Source of the DNA: Sarcomyxa edulis
Taxonomy: Eukaryota; Basidiomycota; Agaricomycetes; Agaricales; Mycenaceae
Direction: 5' to 3'
Length of the DNA: 64,000 nt
NCBI GenBank assembly: GCA_009761415.1
Contig: QUOL01000014.1
Coordinates: 1 to 64,000, forward strand
Shown in pieces: positions 25,524 through 37,408 of this stretch. The translations under genes were made by a program, and so were the position numbers. The notes below the pieces were generated by a model. That model saw only the letters and a program-made list of their open reading frames with translations, had not been told where the DNA came from and made no database searches. How positions within the stretch are numbered: position 1 is the stretch's first letter; the number at the start of each line of letters is the position of its first letter.

Positions 25524-25713
25524 GGCGGCGAGTTTGAGGAAAAGTCGGTAAATCCGAAGTTACAAAATTTGTGTAGCCACGTGGGTGCTCGTCGTCATGT
25601 GACTTATCAGATAACATGATGAAGTTCTAAGAAGTATCTTTCCCTCTCACTCAGGCTTTTCCTCATTCCACGGCCGTTCTTATCGAGTAGGGCCTTCAGG
25701 ATATTGTTGAAAC

Positions 25714-28169
25714 ATGCTCTCGATTTTGTGGGCCATCATTCTGCTATCTGGATCGGTGTGGGCGCACTTTGAGGCCGCCCATACTCCGGGGCACAAATGT
25801 CCTGGCAGTGCGCATGCACTAGGTATCACCAATGCAATGTATAGCCACGGTGCAACTGTATGTCACCATGCCCTTTTAGACTCGTTACTCAACTTTCATT
25901 GATTACAGTTTCAAACGAACACGAATCGTCGACGCGTGTTCTCGGAATTTAAGAACGTGATACCAAACGTCGGCGAAAACCAAAGGCCGTTTGCTGTACA
26001 ATACGACCCGGATGACAATCCTCCGTTTGATCTGAAGAACGCGCCACCCTTGCAGATCCAGCCTCTGGTCGTTTCAGGCTCGTCAGAAAATCGAGTGGAC
26101 CTCGTGTTCTTTTCAGATGGATGTAAGTACAGATAAGCAATCAATTGCCGTAGCAATAACGATAACAATAAATATCCGCTTCCAACTCTAACTCTGTATA
26201 CAGATCTCCCTGAAGAACACAGCAAATTCATCGAGGACGCTAAGCGCCTCGCTGAAGATATATCTGGGAACCAGACTTTCAACACCGTCAAGCCCCTTTT
26301 GAATTTCTGGGCTGCGTTCTCGCCTAGCAAGGAGGTGCGTGCGTTTCGAATCTTAACTGCCCCCTCTACCAAAGCATATGCATTGGAACCTAGAGCGGCA
26401 TCGGTGTGGGCGGGAAACAGAAGGAGTAAGCCCAAATCGAACGCGTAAGTTGTAGATGCAACGACTCGATTGACTCGATTCTTTTGTGTCTAGCACACCA
26501 TTCGGTTTGTATCGAGACGGAACTGAACTGAGAGGCGTATATTACGGAAAACCCCTCGTCGCGAGGGCTGCCTGTGCCTCCCTCGGGACCCAGTGTGATT
26601 ATCCGATTTTATTAGGTGCGTTCCCGTGCCTCTCTATCTTGTATATAACGTCTAAAGTTTAATACAGGGAATGATCCACTATATGGCGGTACGTAGCTAG
26701 ACTTAGACAAGTAAATCTCCCTTCTCATCTTCTGATGTATCAGGACTTGGAGGCGAATTCACGTCAGTACCTGCATATCGATCCCTAACCCTCTTCTGAC
26801 TTTGACACACGCACCGCAGTGTCATCACCTCGTCCCTCGCAAACGGCCCCCTCGTCCTCCGCCACGAACTAGGCCACTCCGTCATCAACGTCGGTGAAGA
26901 ATACGACGGCGGGTTCGCGTATTTCGGCCCCAACGCCGGATACAATGCTTCAAACCTCCCCTGGGCACATTGGCTCACTGAACCTTCTTCTCCAGCGAAA
27001 ATAGAGCGCTCGGTGATGCCCCTTCAAGATTATGCATGGGCGATGCTGAACGTCACAACGCCATGGTCAACGACTTTCGAGTCGTCTGGTTCGTACGCAC
27101 GTCATTTGATTCGGTTCTCCCTCTCGGGGTTGCCTTCAGCGAGCGACTTGAGGGTCGAGTTGGATGGTATTGACCTCGGGTGGATTCCGAAGAAGGATAT
27201 CGGAATCGATAGGTGGCATTACGATGTTTATAGGGACGGAGGCTTGAGGTGCATCTCATTCTCCTTTTTTACATCGAGTCAGATCCTTTCACACCGATCG
27301 ACTTCCACATATATAGCCCTGGGCAGCACGAAGTCAAGTTCACCTTGCTAAACCCCGATTTAGAAGGGGTAGCACAGTTATGCAGTGTCGAGTCTTTGGA
27401 GTTTGGGGATGAAACTGAGTAAGTGAGCGTCATTGCGTATCCAACTCGTTCTTTGATTCTGATTCTATCAATCGAATGTTAGGTTCGTTGATTCTCCTGG
27501 ATATTACGGGATCTTCCCCACGTGCGTTTTTCGTAGCATTGCTTGACTTTCCTTGCCGATGTATCTGAGGACAATCACGATGTGCGTTGACCAGATACTC
27601 CGAAAAGAACGAAACGAGCTATCGACCCACCAACGAGGACTGTCTGATGCGAATCGTGACTTCGCCCAACTTCTGCAAGGCTTGTATCGAGGTACGTCGC
27701 ATTCCCCTCATTTCTGAAGAATGCGGTTTAATTTCAAATATCTCTGTCTGTCAAGGGTCTGTGGCTCTCTCTTCTACAACATGTGAACCTCGTGGACGAC
27801 GTCGTCGAGAACTGCATATGGGAGGAAAGCACAGCCTCTCACTCCCACAAAGATACCGTCGGTTCGTGGAAAAAGACCCTCACAGCCCATCTCGTCCCCC
27901 TAGGCCAATTCCGCGAACCAGGATCCCTCACCTCATACGCTCATAATTACGCCGCCAAGGAAAGCTACACGATTACATGGACGAAAGACGGGAAAATCCT
28001 GCCTGCGTTTACCAACAGCACAGTCGTCCAGATCGACAATGACGACGAGGAGGCTATGGGAACGTATACCATCGATGTGACGTATACCACTGACGAGGTC
28101 TTGGAGGATAAGGATGGGCTTCTTACTTCTGGGGGTGAATATACAGTCTCCAAGAAGTGTGGCAATTAG
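25714..28169 (+). CDS. Secreted zinc metallopeptidase, family M64 (IgA-peptidase type)
   Basis: Twelve exons (25714-25857, 25909-26122, 26204-26334, 26394-26425, 26494-26615, 26668-26688, 26744-26762, 26820-27248, 27317-27418, 27483-27521, 27595-27691, 27756-28169) give 1764 nt, 587 residues. A signal peptide (MLSILWAIILLSGSVWAHF) is present. The zinc site is LRHELGHSVINVGEEYDGG, the HExxH motif with the downstream Glu-Tyr segment of M64. Conserved flanks are VDLVFFSDGYLPEEHSKFIE and SGIGVGGKQKDTPFGLYRDG. M64 enzymes are secreted endopeptidases; bacterial relatives cleave IgA, but the fungal substrate is unknown. Two exons are only 21 and 19 nt. The model keeps frame throughout and ends just after a Cys residue (KKCGN). 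Confidence 0.9.
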
Positions 28170-28394
28170 GCGTCCGTGGCCGATTACAATTATCAAGTTC
28201 GCGCGTGTAGGTTTCGAAACGGTAAATATGATTTTTTTTGTTCTTCTTCTCTCTAAGGCTTGACTTGGCTTGGTCACGGACATGTATCGCTTTGACCGCA
28301 TGAACTGGATGACCCTTTACTATCATCGAGACAATTGTGTCGTCTTTTCTAGATACCGACGGATGAATCAAGCAATACCACTGCCCTAGATCAT

Positions 28395-29100
28395 ATGTGA
28401 CCTCGGTACCCGACTCAAGCGCGGCTTCGATGTATTTGTGTACGACGACTCGTTGAGGAGAAATGGGTAGTTTGACTCACAGCCATCCACTCCTTCATCC
28501 TGATGAGGTCGGATTCATGTACGAGATTCAAGTACAGCTTTTCTCTGGTATAGGCGTCTTTGTTGCGGCTGTCAGTTCGTGCAATCTGGAGTAGACCGCC
28601 CCAGACAACGAGAAACATCTTGTCCATTTCCAGGTGAGCAGGTTCATATACAGTACGTGTCGTTTGTCTCTTGAATTTGAATACAGACTCGAACACCCGG
28701 ATTGAATCGTCGCTATTTGAGGGACGCTCTTCCCCACAATGTGGAGTGGGAATCCGAATATGGGGTTCATAGTATCACCAAACCCGGGCCCGTGATGGTA
28801 TGTATGGTCGTCCAAAACTGTGTTTTATTTTCGGAATTCCCGTCGTGATATGGAAGCACAACTCTGCTCATCAGTCTACTATGTGCTCAAGCGCCCAGAT
28901 GTTTATGCATTGGACAGCGTTAACCGCGTCGTTTGGCATGTTCCACCACCTTGAGTAGCAGTCTCTGGTACAAGCTAAGTCTTCGGTTATGCCTTTCAAT
29001 GCTGCTGAATCTTTAATAGGGTATTGCTTCCGGTACAACATACTAAACGCTGTCATTAGACCCTGAAGAGTGATGTTGATAGTTGCAGGCGCTCCCCAGG
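28395..29100 (-). pseudogene. Coding relic of unknown gene
   Basis: Three protein-like stretches lie in order on the minus strand: DLACTRDCYSRWWNMPNDAV and AVQCINIWALEHIV (about 28870-29080), then DHTYHHGPGFGDTMNPIFGF and HIVGKSVPQIATI (about 28710-28812), then LVVWGGLLQIARTDSRNKDA and LYLNLVHESDLIRMKEWMA (about 28460-28615). They are in different frames and no legal splice joins the last two, so the gene appears broken. The sequence faintly recalls the C-terminal half of fungal Zn2Cys6 transcription factors; this is a guess. Confidence 0.35.
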
Positions 29101-29243
29101 TGGCGTTGTATCTCCATAGGGTGACATGCCGTTATCCACAACCTCCACAGCTGTATAAATCGCTGTCGAGCATCTGATGAAAGCGTGCTGACAGTAGAAA
29201 TCCTCTCTTAACTCACTCGAATTTCTTGATTCTCTTCTTTCCT

Positions 29244-31154
29244 ATGGCGGATGAAAAGCGATTTCCCCTCGTTGTATCTGATATCTCAGAAGTGTGAGTT
29301 TTCTCTGTTTTGTCCGATATCAAACGTTGATTCTAGCATTTGAAGGATCCAAACCAATGTGGGTTGCTCTGCCACCCATCTCCTACCATCTATTCAGACT
29401 ATCAATCACGGTAGTATATAGGTTTTGCCAGCTTTGCTATGCTCATCTTCGACCACTTCATAACTTTTGCTGACGAAGTAAGTGAAATCATCGTGTATGA
29501 TTCTCTCCACTTCTTGTTCCTGAAGACCCAAGGGCACAGGTTGAATATATCTGGAAAGGCCAGAAAGGCCCTGGTAAGTGGTTTGCTTCGGCCTTGCAAG
29601 CAGGTTCCTGATTTGTTTCTTTTCCCAGTTGTCTACTTGTTTCTCCTCGTATGAGTCCAGCCTCCTTGTCGCTTGCGTTACTCTACTAAACATACTGACA
29701 GAATCGATACCTCACTCCCCTCGGTTTCATTGTGAATCTTTTCGGTATGTCGATAGTCATCACAGAGTGAACAGTGGCAAAGCTAAACAGCATGAGACAA
29801 GCATATACATCTCCGACATTGAGTCAAGAGGTGAAGCCCATTTGATGACCAGATATCCACGTTGCTGACATAAACATAACGTTTGACTAGAGGTTTGCGG
29901 ATATCTATGCATCCTTCAGATCTAAAGACTAATTCAGACATGTTAAGATGTCGCCATTTCGTTCGATACGAAGGTGCAATGACCACCATTGGCATCGAAG
30001 TCGTCGGGATCATGATGCTACTGCGGTGAGCAGCATTTGCACCAAATCCTTCCCAAGTTTCCTCTCTGATGTCAACGTGAAGTATCAAGGCGTTATATGG
30101 CCACCACCGCCAAAGGTGGATAGTCAGGGGGGTATTCGCTCTCCTCATGTTTGAAACAGCTATGAACGCCTGGCTACTCGCACACGGTGAAGGTGAAAAT
30201 TTATTGTGTGAACAAGAGCTCATATGATGCTTTCACTAATATATATCCCTATAGCCGTCACTCATAACCCCGCAGTTCACATACATTGTGACTATCGACC
30301 ATAACTTCTCTTTGGGTCAACCGGAACGCTTACCTTTGCTTGCTTTAGCCTGCACGATGATTTTTCCTCCATCCATGTCTGTGACCCTTGCTTTTCGACG
30401 CCAGAATCACCCTAACACAAGTCTCATACAGGAGTGCGATTGCCTCATCATCGGCTTGGATCCCCCTCGTCTACGACACCACTATACTCGGACTTACGCT
30501 CTATCGTACTTGGCCATCCCTTACTCGAAAAGACATTCCAACAACCAACATCATGAAAAGACTCGTGGAAGACGGATTGGTTTACTACAGGTAGAATCTA
30601 TGATCTTCGCTTGTTCCGATGTTCTGATGATATTATTCCAAGTGCCATATTTGCGGCCAACGCGACACTGACTGTCATGATTGCTAGCGCTCCACCGGGA
30701 CTCAAAAACATCACCGCGCAGTGAGTCAATCAGGACCAAGGTCTTGTTATATTTACTCAAGACTGTGCTCCTGCAACTAGGCTGGAGTTGCTGTAAGCAA
30801 TTTTCTCATAACACGAAATACGCATGGCTCACATTGAACCTCGGAATTCACCTTGTCAGCCTGACAGTTGCGATGATGTCGCGTATAACCCTCAATCTCA
30901 AAAGGGCTGCACGCTGTACAGAGAATGATACCGTACTGGAAGATATTGTGTTTGCCGTCGTGGGATCTGAGTCTCTGTTTCCCCATCAATATCGACGGTA
31001 CAGACTTCCCGGGGCGCCTGCTGCCAAAATTGTTCCACGTGAAGGATGGACCCAACAATCCAACCGAGGAATTCCCTTGCGACCATTGGAATCCCTGGAA
31101 CCACGAGAATCTTGGAGCTTCACCGCGATAACATCACTATCGTCCCCCGCATGA
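29244..31154 (+). CDS. DUF6533 multi-pass membrane protein
   Basis: Fifteen exons (29244-29293, 29346-29358, 29415-29477, 29540-29573, 29629-29648, 29702-29744, 29802-29830, 29928-30025, 30083-30192, 30255-30287, 30349-30376, 30432-30590, 30643-30720, 30781-30792, 30860-31154) give 1065 nt, 354 residues. The DUF6533 core is FAMLIFDHFITFADEVEYIW followed by KGPVVYLFLLNRYLTPLGFI. The rest fits the family: CRHFVRYEGAMTTIGIEVVG, SAIASSSAWIPLVYDTTILG and IASAPPGLKNITAQ. Several hydrophobic segments predict a polytopic membrane protein of unknown function, a family expanded in Agaricomycetes. Exons of 12, 13 and 20 nt were placed because they restore conserved residues; the exon at 29928 (acceptor after ATCTAAAG) is the least certain. 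The C-terminal 85 residues are variable. Confidence 0.8.
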
Positions 31155-31254
31155 ATGGAAGTAAATCAAGTATCTGTGTAGAGTAGTCTTATGTATCATC
31201 ATTATCTATTTCAGACCTAAATAATCTAATAAACACCGGAGCATTTCCATTCTT

Positions 31255-33340
31255 TCACAGACGAGAACGCGGAGACGTCTCATCAACCAAGCCCACATCT
31301 ACATGCGCATTCCCCTTGTAAAACTCGAGTGTCTCGGCAAACTCGTCCCAGCGGGATTGGGTGATGATAGGAGCAACAGCGTAGGGTTCTAGATCTAGCG
31401 CTTCGAGGTCATGCTCGAAGGACGCCACAGCCACCGAGGCAGCTTGTTCCTCCAGCTCATTGACTTCCCAGAAGCCCAAAGAAGCATGTTCAGCGAACCA
31501 TGCCGCATTACGTTTGATTGCGGCTACCTGATAGAGGTCTAAGAAGTGCTGGGGCACTTTGGCGTCGATAGCGGCTTCGTATCCCATGCGGCTTCCGATT
31601 ATCTCGACGAGAGGCTGGCAAAGGGGCAGAATGAGTCGATTTACCTCATCACTACGGTGTGAATTTAGTTTCGATATATGGGAACGGCAATCCTTCATCA
31701 TGGCTGTTTCGTGGCGGCTTAGCAGAGAATTTGGATAGCGCGGCGCAGGCATCTCATAGCGGCCAAGCAATAGTTCCATAGCAAGACCTGGTCAATACAT
31801 AAGTTTGAAAGGTTCGCGTAATACACAGAGAAAAAAAAAGAAACATACGGATGCTCAATACTAGGGTATCGCCTTCAGCAATAGCAACGCCTCGCATCTG
31901 CATCTAGGGAAATTTTGTAGATCAGTATAGTCTAAATCGCCCGAATAAACGGACAAAAGCCTACTTGTATGCTGATTATTTGATTATGCTCGAAGAGACC
32001 TTGTGCTCCACAGCGCTCTGAGAGCAAGATGAGAGAGGCCTGGGACTGCGTCGTCATCACCGCTTTCACGGCAGATGCGATGCCCATTCGAACTCTGATA
32101 TCTAGGCTATCATCCTTGAACAGACGGATCGCATCAGTGGCGTAGGCTCTCATCACATAAACTTGAGAGAGAGCATGCAGAATGGGAAGTTGCTGCGTTC
32201 GGAAAGACCAAAGCGGTTTTGCTTGTCCGACTGAATCTGTTATAGTACGGCGCATACTGTATTTCGCAGCAACATATGTCGAGATGGCGAGAGAAGGGAC
32301 TGCCAGGGTCGAAAGTGCCAAAGTTCCGATAGTGACACGCCAGATACTCGCCAGGAAGTTGAAATGGAGATTGGCTGGCATGGTCAGATGTCCTAAAAGA
32401 GCACCGGAAGGCAGACGGACGTGCTCGAAATACGTTAGTGCATGGAGCACGGGCTTCGAGCCTGCACGAATTGGCAGGATACTAGGAGCACACGAGTTAG
32501 GTCCACGTCATACACAGCCTTTGTTCACATATTCACCGACAAGTCACACCTTCGCACATCTGTGAGCGATCCCCGAGGGCAACGAGAAACGGACGGATGC
32601 CACGGTTCTCGGAGCCTACAACAAGGCGAGCAAAGACGATACCCACTCGAGGAATGCCTGCAAACGGTCCTGTCGGGGGCATGTATCTATATGTGTTCAG
32701 TGAACTCTACCCAAAAGATAGCATAATGGCTCTGACTTACTTGGCTGCCCCAGAATTGGGAGTGTGCAGATCAAATTCGCCGGTAGGGAGCAACGTTGCT
32801 GTTGTTTCTATGTTGAAGGCATCGAGTCCATGGGAGATCTCTGTCAGGAGGAATTGGCCGCTATGTAAGGACGGAAGCCTCAGTGCTTCGCATGTCGCGT
32901 TAGCTCTCGAAGCAACTCACGAGACTTCAAACTTGAGCAATTTCTGCACCATAGGACGTAATTCTCGTCTTTTCAAAGCAAATCGAGCAAGAGTGCCTGC
33001 GGCCAGGTTGTACTGGATGGTCAGAAGAGTCGTCGCAGCACCATCAAGTACGACAATGTTATCCATGTGTAGGGCCCAGAACTTCTCTGTGAGATTCAGG
33101 ATATCGTCTGAATTCAATGCTAGAAGATAATTATGCTGTCAGTCATAGTGGAACGATCCCAGAGATGAACATCATACCATATTTTCTAGCAATGGCTTGC
33201 GCACGTTTATATGCGAGAACCGCCTGCTCTCGCAAGGAAAGATGGTAGTCGCACTGGAACAGAGGAGTGGATGGAAGAAAGTCCGCAGTCTCAGGAATCA
33301 GGAGCGAAGTTGTTTGGCTCATAGTGTGAGGCGTGATCAT
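31255..33340 (-). CDS. Acyl-CoA dehydrogenase/oxidase family protein
   Basis: Seven exons (33178-33340, 32921-33119, 32741-32860, 32537-32686, 31965-32481, 31849-31903, 31255-31787) give 1737 nt, 578 residues; an ATG at 33322 would give 572. The middle beta domain shows GQFLLTEISHGLDAFNIETT and HTPNSGAAKYMPPTG, then HALTYFEHVRLPSGALLG, the pattern around the flavin and substrate site of acyl-CoA oxidases. The helical C-terminal domain contains SERCGAQGLFEHNQIISIQM and RGVAIAEGDTLVLSIRLAME, corresponding to the catalytic-end loop (AEGDT). The protein would oxidise acyl-CoA with FAD. No C-terminal SKL-type peroxisomal signal is seen (it ends SPRSRL), so its compartment is unclear. It converges with the DUF6533 gene, 100 bp apart. 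Confidence 0.8.
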
Positions 33341-33480
33341 TGAATAGACATAAGTTGGCGTGTAGAAGTATCGTACTTATAGTGACCATCGGACCTTCAA
33401 TCCAGAGAGATATAGGATATCTAGATCGTAAAATTAGTGCCAAAAAGGCAGAATGAACATAAAGTGACAACCGCCTGACC

Positions 33481-33870
33481 TTAGTGTGGAAATGCTTCGA
33501 ATTCGTAACCGATTTTACGATTCATACGTACGAAAACGCGATCGGAACGCCTAGATGAAGCGGATATCGAGCAGATATTAGATGAACCTTGAGTCAGTGA
33601 AGAACATCGTGAGTTCCACATAGCGTGGAGACGTCACTGGAAGGCCCCGAGAATACCATGACAGTGGGAATTGCGTTACACCACATTCCCGGTCCCGACT
33701 TAAGACAACGACAAATTGATACCTGGAGCTCTGAGTCGACATTACGTTCGCCCGAGAACGTCCCGAAGTAGGTCCAGAAGCTCCTGTATCAAACAAATTC
33801 AAATATTCCATCTGTCAGTGTCAGAGTTCTTCGGAGATTAGCTGAACTTGCACCCAAACCATCCAAGAAC
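33481..33870 (-). other. Possible small gene, weak
   Basis: Two exon-like pieces on the minus strand splice in frame: GASGPTSGRSRANVMSTQSS (ending at a GTATCA donor near 33720) and RRSDRVFVRMNRKIGYEFEA, ending FPH and a stop at 33481-33483. A first exon might start MFLDGLG near 33870. The intervening intron would be about 170 nt. The peptide is not recognised; this may instead be the 5' region of the acyl-CoA gene. Confidence 0.25.
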
Positions 33871-34456
33871 ATGAACTATGTGCACGACATTCGCATACGG
33901 TCCATAGACAATACCGACAATAAAATTTGGATTAGAGTCCGCGCGAGCATACGCACGTAAATAATAATATGTTGTAGTAAAGTAACTGCAATGAAAACCC
34001 AGAGATATTCAGATAGCGCAAGGTGAAGAGAGAGGTAGAGAGAGAGAAATACAAGATGAGGACTCTGGAGGGGGAATCGTAAGGAATGTGGTATCGTATG
34101 GTGAGGTGTACGTATTGCGTTAAAAAAGGTGCACGAGGGGTGGAGGAGGACAAATGCATGGCGGTGAAGATTGAAGAGAAGAGCTTGAATGCAAGAGAGG
34201 ATGGATCTGGATCTGGATCTGGGTGGTATGCGGCAAAAAACATAGAGGTGAAGGAATGGATAGGGTGTGTGTGTTGCAAAAGCTGATAACAGTTCGATAA
34301 AAGCATGGGAGAGACCTAGAGAAGAGAAGATCGGAAAATAAGGGAGGGGAAGGGAAGGAGTGGGTCCTTACACAGTCGCGGGAATAAGGATTACAGAAAG
34401 GTTAGATCCGAAAGAAGAGACGGAGGCAGAGAAAGAGGGCATTACGGGGACCGAGA

Positions 34457-36960
34457 TCACATTATAACACACTTGCAACAACCCCCACTCGCCTCCTCCT
34501 CCTCTTGTTGTTGTTGCATATTCTGTTGTTGGTTGCTATCCGGTTCCATCTTGATTGGAACCCCATTGTCGGACCTATGGCTGGTCGGCGGACGCTCAGG
34601 GGCATAGTGCGCAAAGGGAGCAGGGGAGGGAGCAGTGTTCCGTGTCGGTAGTGGCGTATTATCATGCGCAGAACGGTTCTGCTCTTGCCGCTCTTCTCGA
34701 CGTTCATCTTCTTCGTCCACATTACCACTCCGATCAGGAATAGCACGACCAAATTCGTCCATGGGAATGGCTTCCCCATTCTCGCGTGGTGGTCGGTATT
34801 TCGAGTGGTCGAAACCAAATGTACCTGGAGCCTAATAGTGCGGATATCTAGCAATCAGAATCATTGTATTTATAACAACGGATGGATATACGCACAGGTT
34901 CCACTCTACTGTCCCTTTTCCTGGGTCGAGGACTTCCATCGGCTTGCTCGTAATGTCCATCCAAGCCTTTCTTACGAGCTACCACGGGAATAACGACCTG
35001 AAAAAACCATCAGCCATCGCTATCTCTAATAACAGAAACAGAAGATAAACGTACATCGTCCCAATTGCCAGACGGCGGAACAGGCTGCGTCCACGAAGGA
35101 ATAGCATCCATCATGTCCGCATCATCATCTCCAGAAGGATTTGGATAATAAGCCACACTCCTCCGGTTCTTCTCATCCTCCATTTCCTGCCGTGTCTTTG
35201 GTCTCGTTTTGGCCAGCGTGGCAGCTCGGGCTTTCTTGGACGCAGAAGCGAACGCGTCGGCGGCGGGGCTTTTAGCACGACGCTTGGCTAGGTTTTGTTG
35301 GGATGCGGAAGCAGTCTTGGATTGTGGTGTGGACGTATTATTGGATATGGCGAAGGCTGATGCTGAACGTGAGGGGTTCGGTGGTCTTGATGGAGATGGG
35401 GAGGTCGATGAGGATGAAGGAGGGAAGCGAGGTGGTTCCGAAAGCCCACGACCCATGGGCGTCGATGGTGGTTCGGACGGTTGTCGGGGTGCAGGGGCAG
35501 GTATCCGAGTAGGTGGGATATTCTGCTGCTGTCGCGAAGAAGGACGGAGACTCGATGGTGTGGGCGTTATGCTCCTATTGTCTTGTACTTGCGATGAAGG
35601 TACTGGCGCTAACATTGTCGTTAAATTACCTGAATGATCGTAATCGTCCCGCCGATAGCTCTCGGTGTAATCTTCGTAACTATGGGTGTACCCACTTCGA
35701 TCATCCTCACCGTCCAGATCCGTCAATGGATGTTCATCTAACACCATAGCCTCTTCCCTAGCTCTCTCCTCATCCAGATAGAAGCTCTCCCGAGCTCCAA
35801 TGGCCGCAACACTATCCGCCCTCTTTCTCCGCCGACTCGTATCTTCGCCAGCACGCATACCAACAGGCGTACGCGCACGTGTTTGCGTAGGGGCAGGGGG
35901 CTTCCTCAACGTATGTCCATAGTTCGCAATATCCAGCATCTCCATCCTCTTCCCCACCCTCAGCTCACCGACCCCACCATTCCGTGACGATTCTCCTCGA
36001 TACCAATGCTCGAACGGCCGTTCTTCAGAGTCAGTAGACGGTCGATTCATATTCTCTCTTTCGTCCGAGTCCATGGTGGTTACAGAGCTAGGTTTGAAAG
36101 GTGCTGGCTCGTCGTGAAGGAAACCGGACCCTTGCCGGCTATTGGGAGTAGCTACGGAGACGGTAGAGCGAGAGTGGGCGGCTTCCTGAACGATGAAGAG
36201 GTTATCTTGGGGTGAAGAGGAATCGTATTGATTTGAATTTACATATCCGTTGTTCATTGTCATGGGCGGGGAGTTTGAATTCGCGTAGCTGGAGGTGCTG
36301 GTTGTCCGCCCACGACCAGGAGCTACCTTTGGTATTCGTGTGGGCTTGTCAGCGGCTCTGGTAGTGTACGGTGAGTTGGAGCGAGATGAGGAGGGCTCTG
36401 CTTTGGTCATTGTGGTTCCGTTGGTGTACCCACCGTTGTTTCCATTCTGACGTGTGCCGTTGGGTAAATAAGGGGCTTGATCGAACGTGTATGGCTGTGA
36501 GTACGTCCTGGAACGCGCCTGGAAAGGAGGATGCTTGGAGGCAGAAGACGAGCCGTTTGGGCGTGGTTGGCCGTTTGGTTCCCGGCGACTGTCAGATGAA
36601 GTTCGGGTCTGTTGCACATTACTTGTACGTGGTACTGCATTGGATAACGCAGAAGAGGTATATTGATAAGAAGAATACGAAGCTGGACTTGCTGCACGCT
36701 GCTCTCGAACTGTAGACTCTGTTTTCGTGGAAAGATTCGGACTGTGTGCGTCGTCCGAAGAATTTACTGAGATGGCAGACATCCGTCGCGATAAGGTACG
36801 ACTCTCACTTTCGAGACCTGATAGATTTCAAATGAAATAATTGACGTCAAAAGAATATGGAGAAAGATAGGTTAAAGTCAATCGCACGTTTACGGAGAGC
36901 TGGAACGATGGTCTCGTCCCAGGACGGACCTGGTCGCCTAGCTGCTTGGGTGAGAGCCAT
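34457..36960 (-). CDS. Ser/Pro-rich disordered protein with C-terminal CAAX box (CVIM)
   Basis: Four exons (36888-36960, 35055-36817, 34896-34997, 34457-34831) give 2313 nt, 770 residues. The start MALTQAARRPGPSWDETIVP leads into a short helix (ALRKRLESESRTLSRRMSAI). About 550 low-complexity Ser/Thr/Pro/Arg residues follow, then a more conserved-looking stretch (VVIPVVARKKGLDGHYEQAD and APGTFGFDHSKYRPPRENGE). The protein ends ASGGCCKCVIM: CVIM fits the CAAX rule for farnesylation, with three nearby cysteines available for palmitoylation, so it should be membrane-anchored. A polyGln/Glu run lies just before it. No catalytic domain is seen; a membrane-tethered regulator or scaffold is an inference. 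Confidence 0.8.
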
Positions 36961-37408
36961 ATAGAAAGAAAGACGAAAAGCGGGGGGAAATTAGCCGTCA
37001 ACTGGTCGACCCGCTGGGTATAGACCTGGCTTAAGAGAGAGCCAGCACTGGCGGAAGCTGGAGAACCGAGGAATGGAAAGACGTGACACTCAAAAATCGG
37101 CGTTATTATTCAATTTAATTCATCACGCTTCCTCGCAAAAAAGAGGTTATTATCCCCCCACAAACAGCTCAGAAATTGCATCTTTCAGTCAAGAGAATAA
37201 TCCAGTTTGACTTGGGCTATCTCTATCTCGAAGGCAGAAGAAAGAATTCTTGGTGGTCGCCAAGTTTGAAACCGGTGGCTTGACCAAACTTACGCCGCCT
37301 AATCCGGACTGGCCCGTTTTTATTCACAAGTTATTTTCTGCCTCTTGTCGCAAACGTTGGTATCTCCCTTTTCTCGCTCGTTTTTGAGTGTTCTAACATA
37401 TCTGATAG

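Noticed and set aside
32461..32549. Alternative acyl-CoA gene splice using donor at 32549 and acceptor before 32461
   Set aside because: It keeps frame but drops the conserved ILPIRAGSKPV segment; the intron 32482-32536 keeps it.
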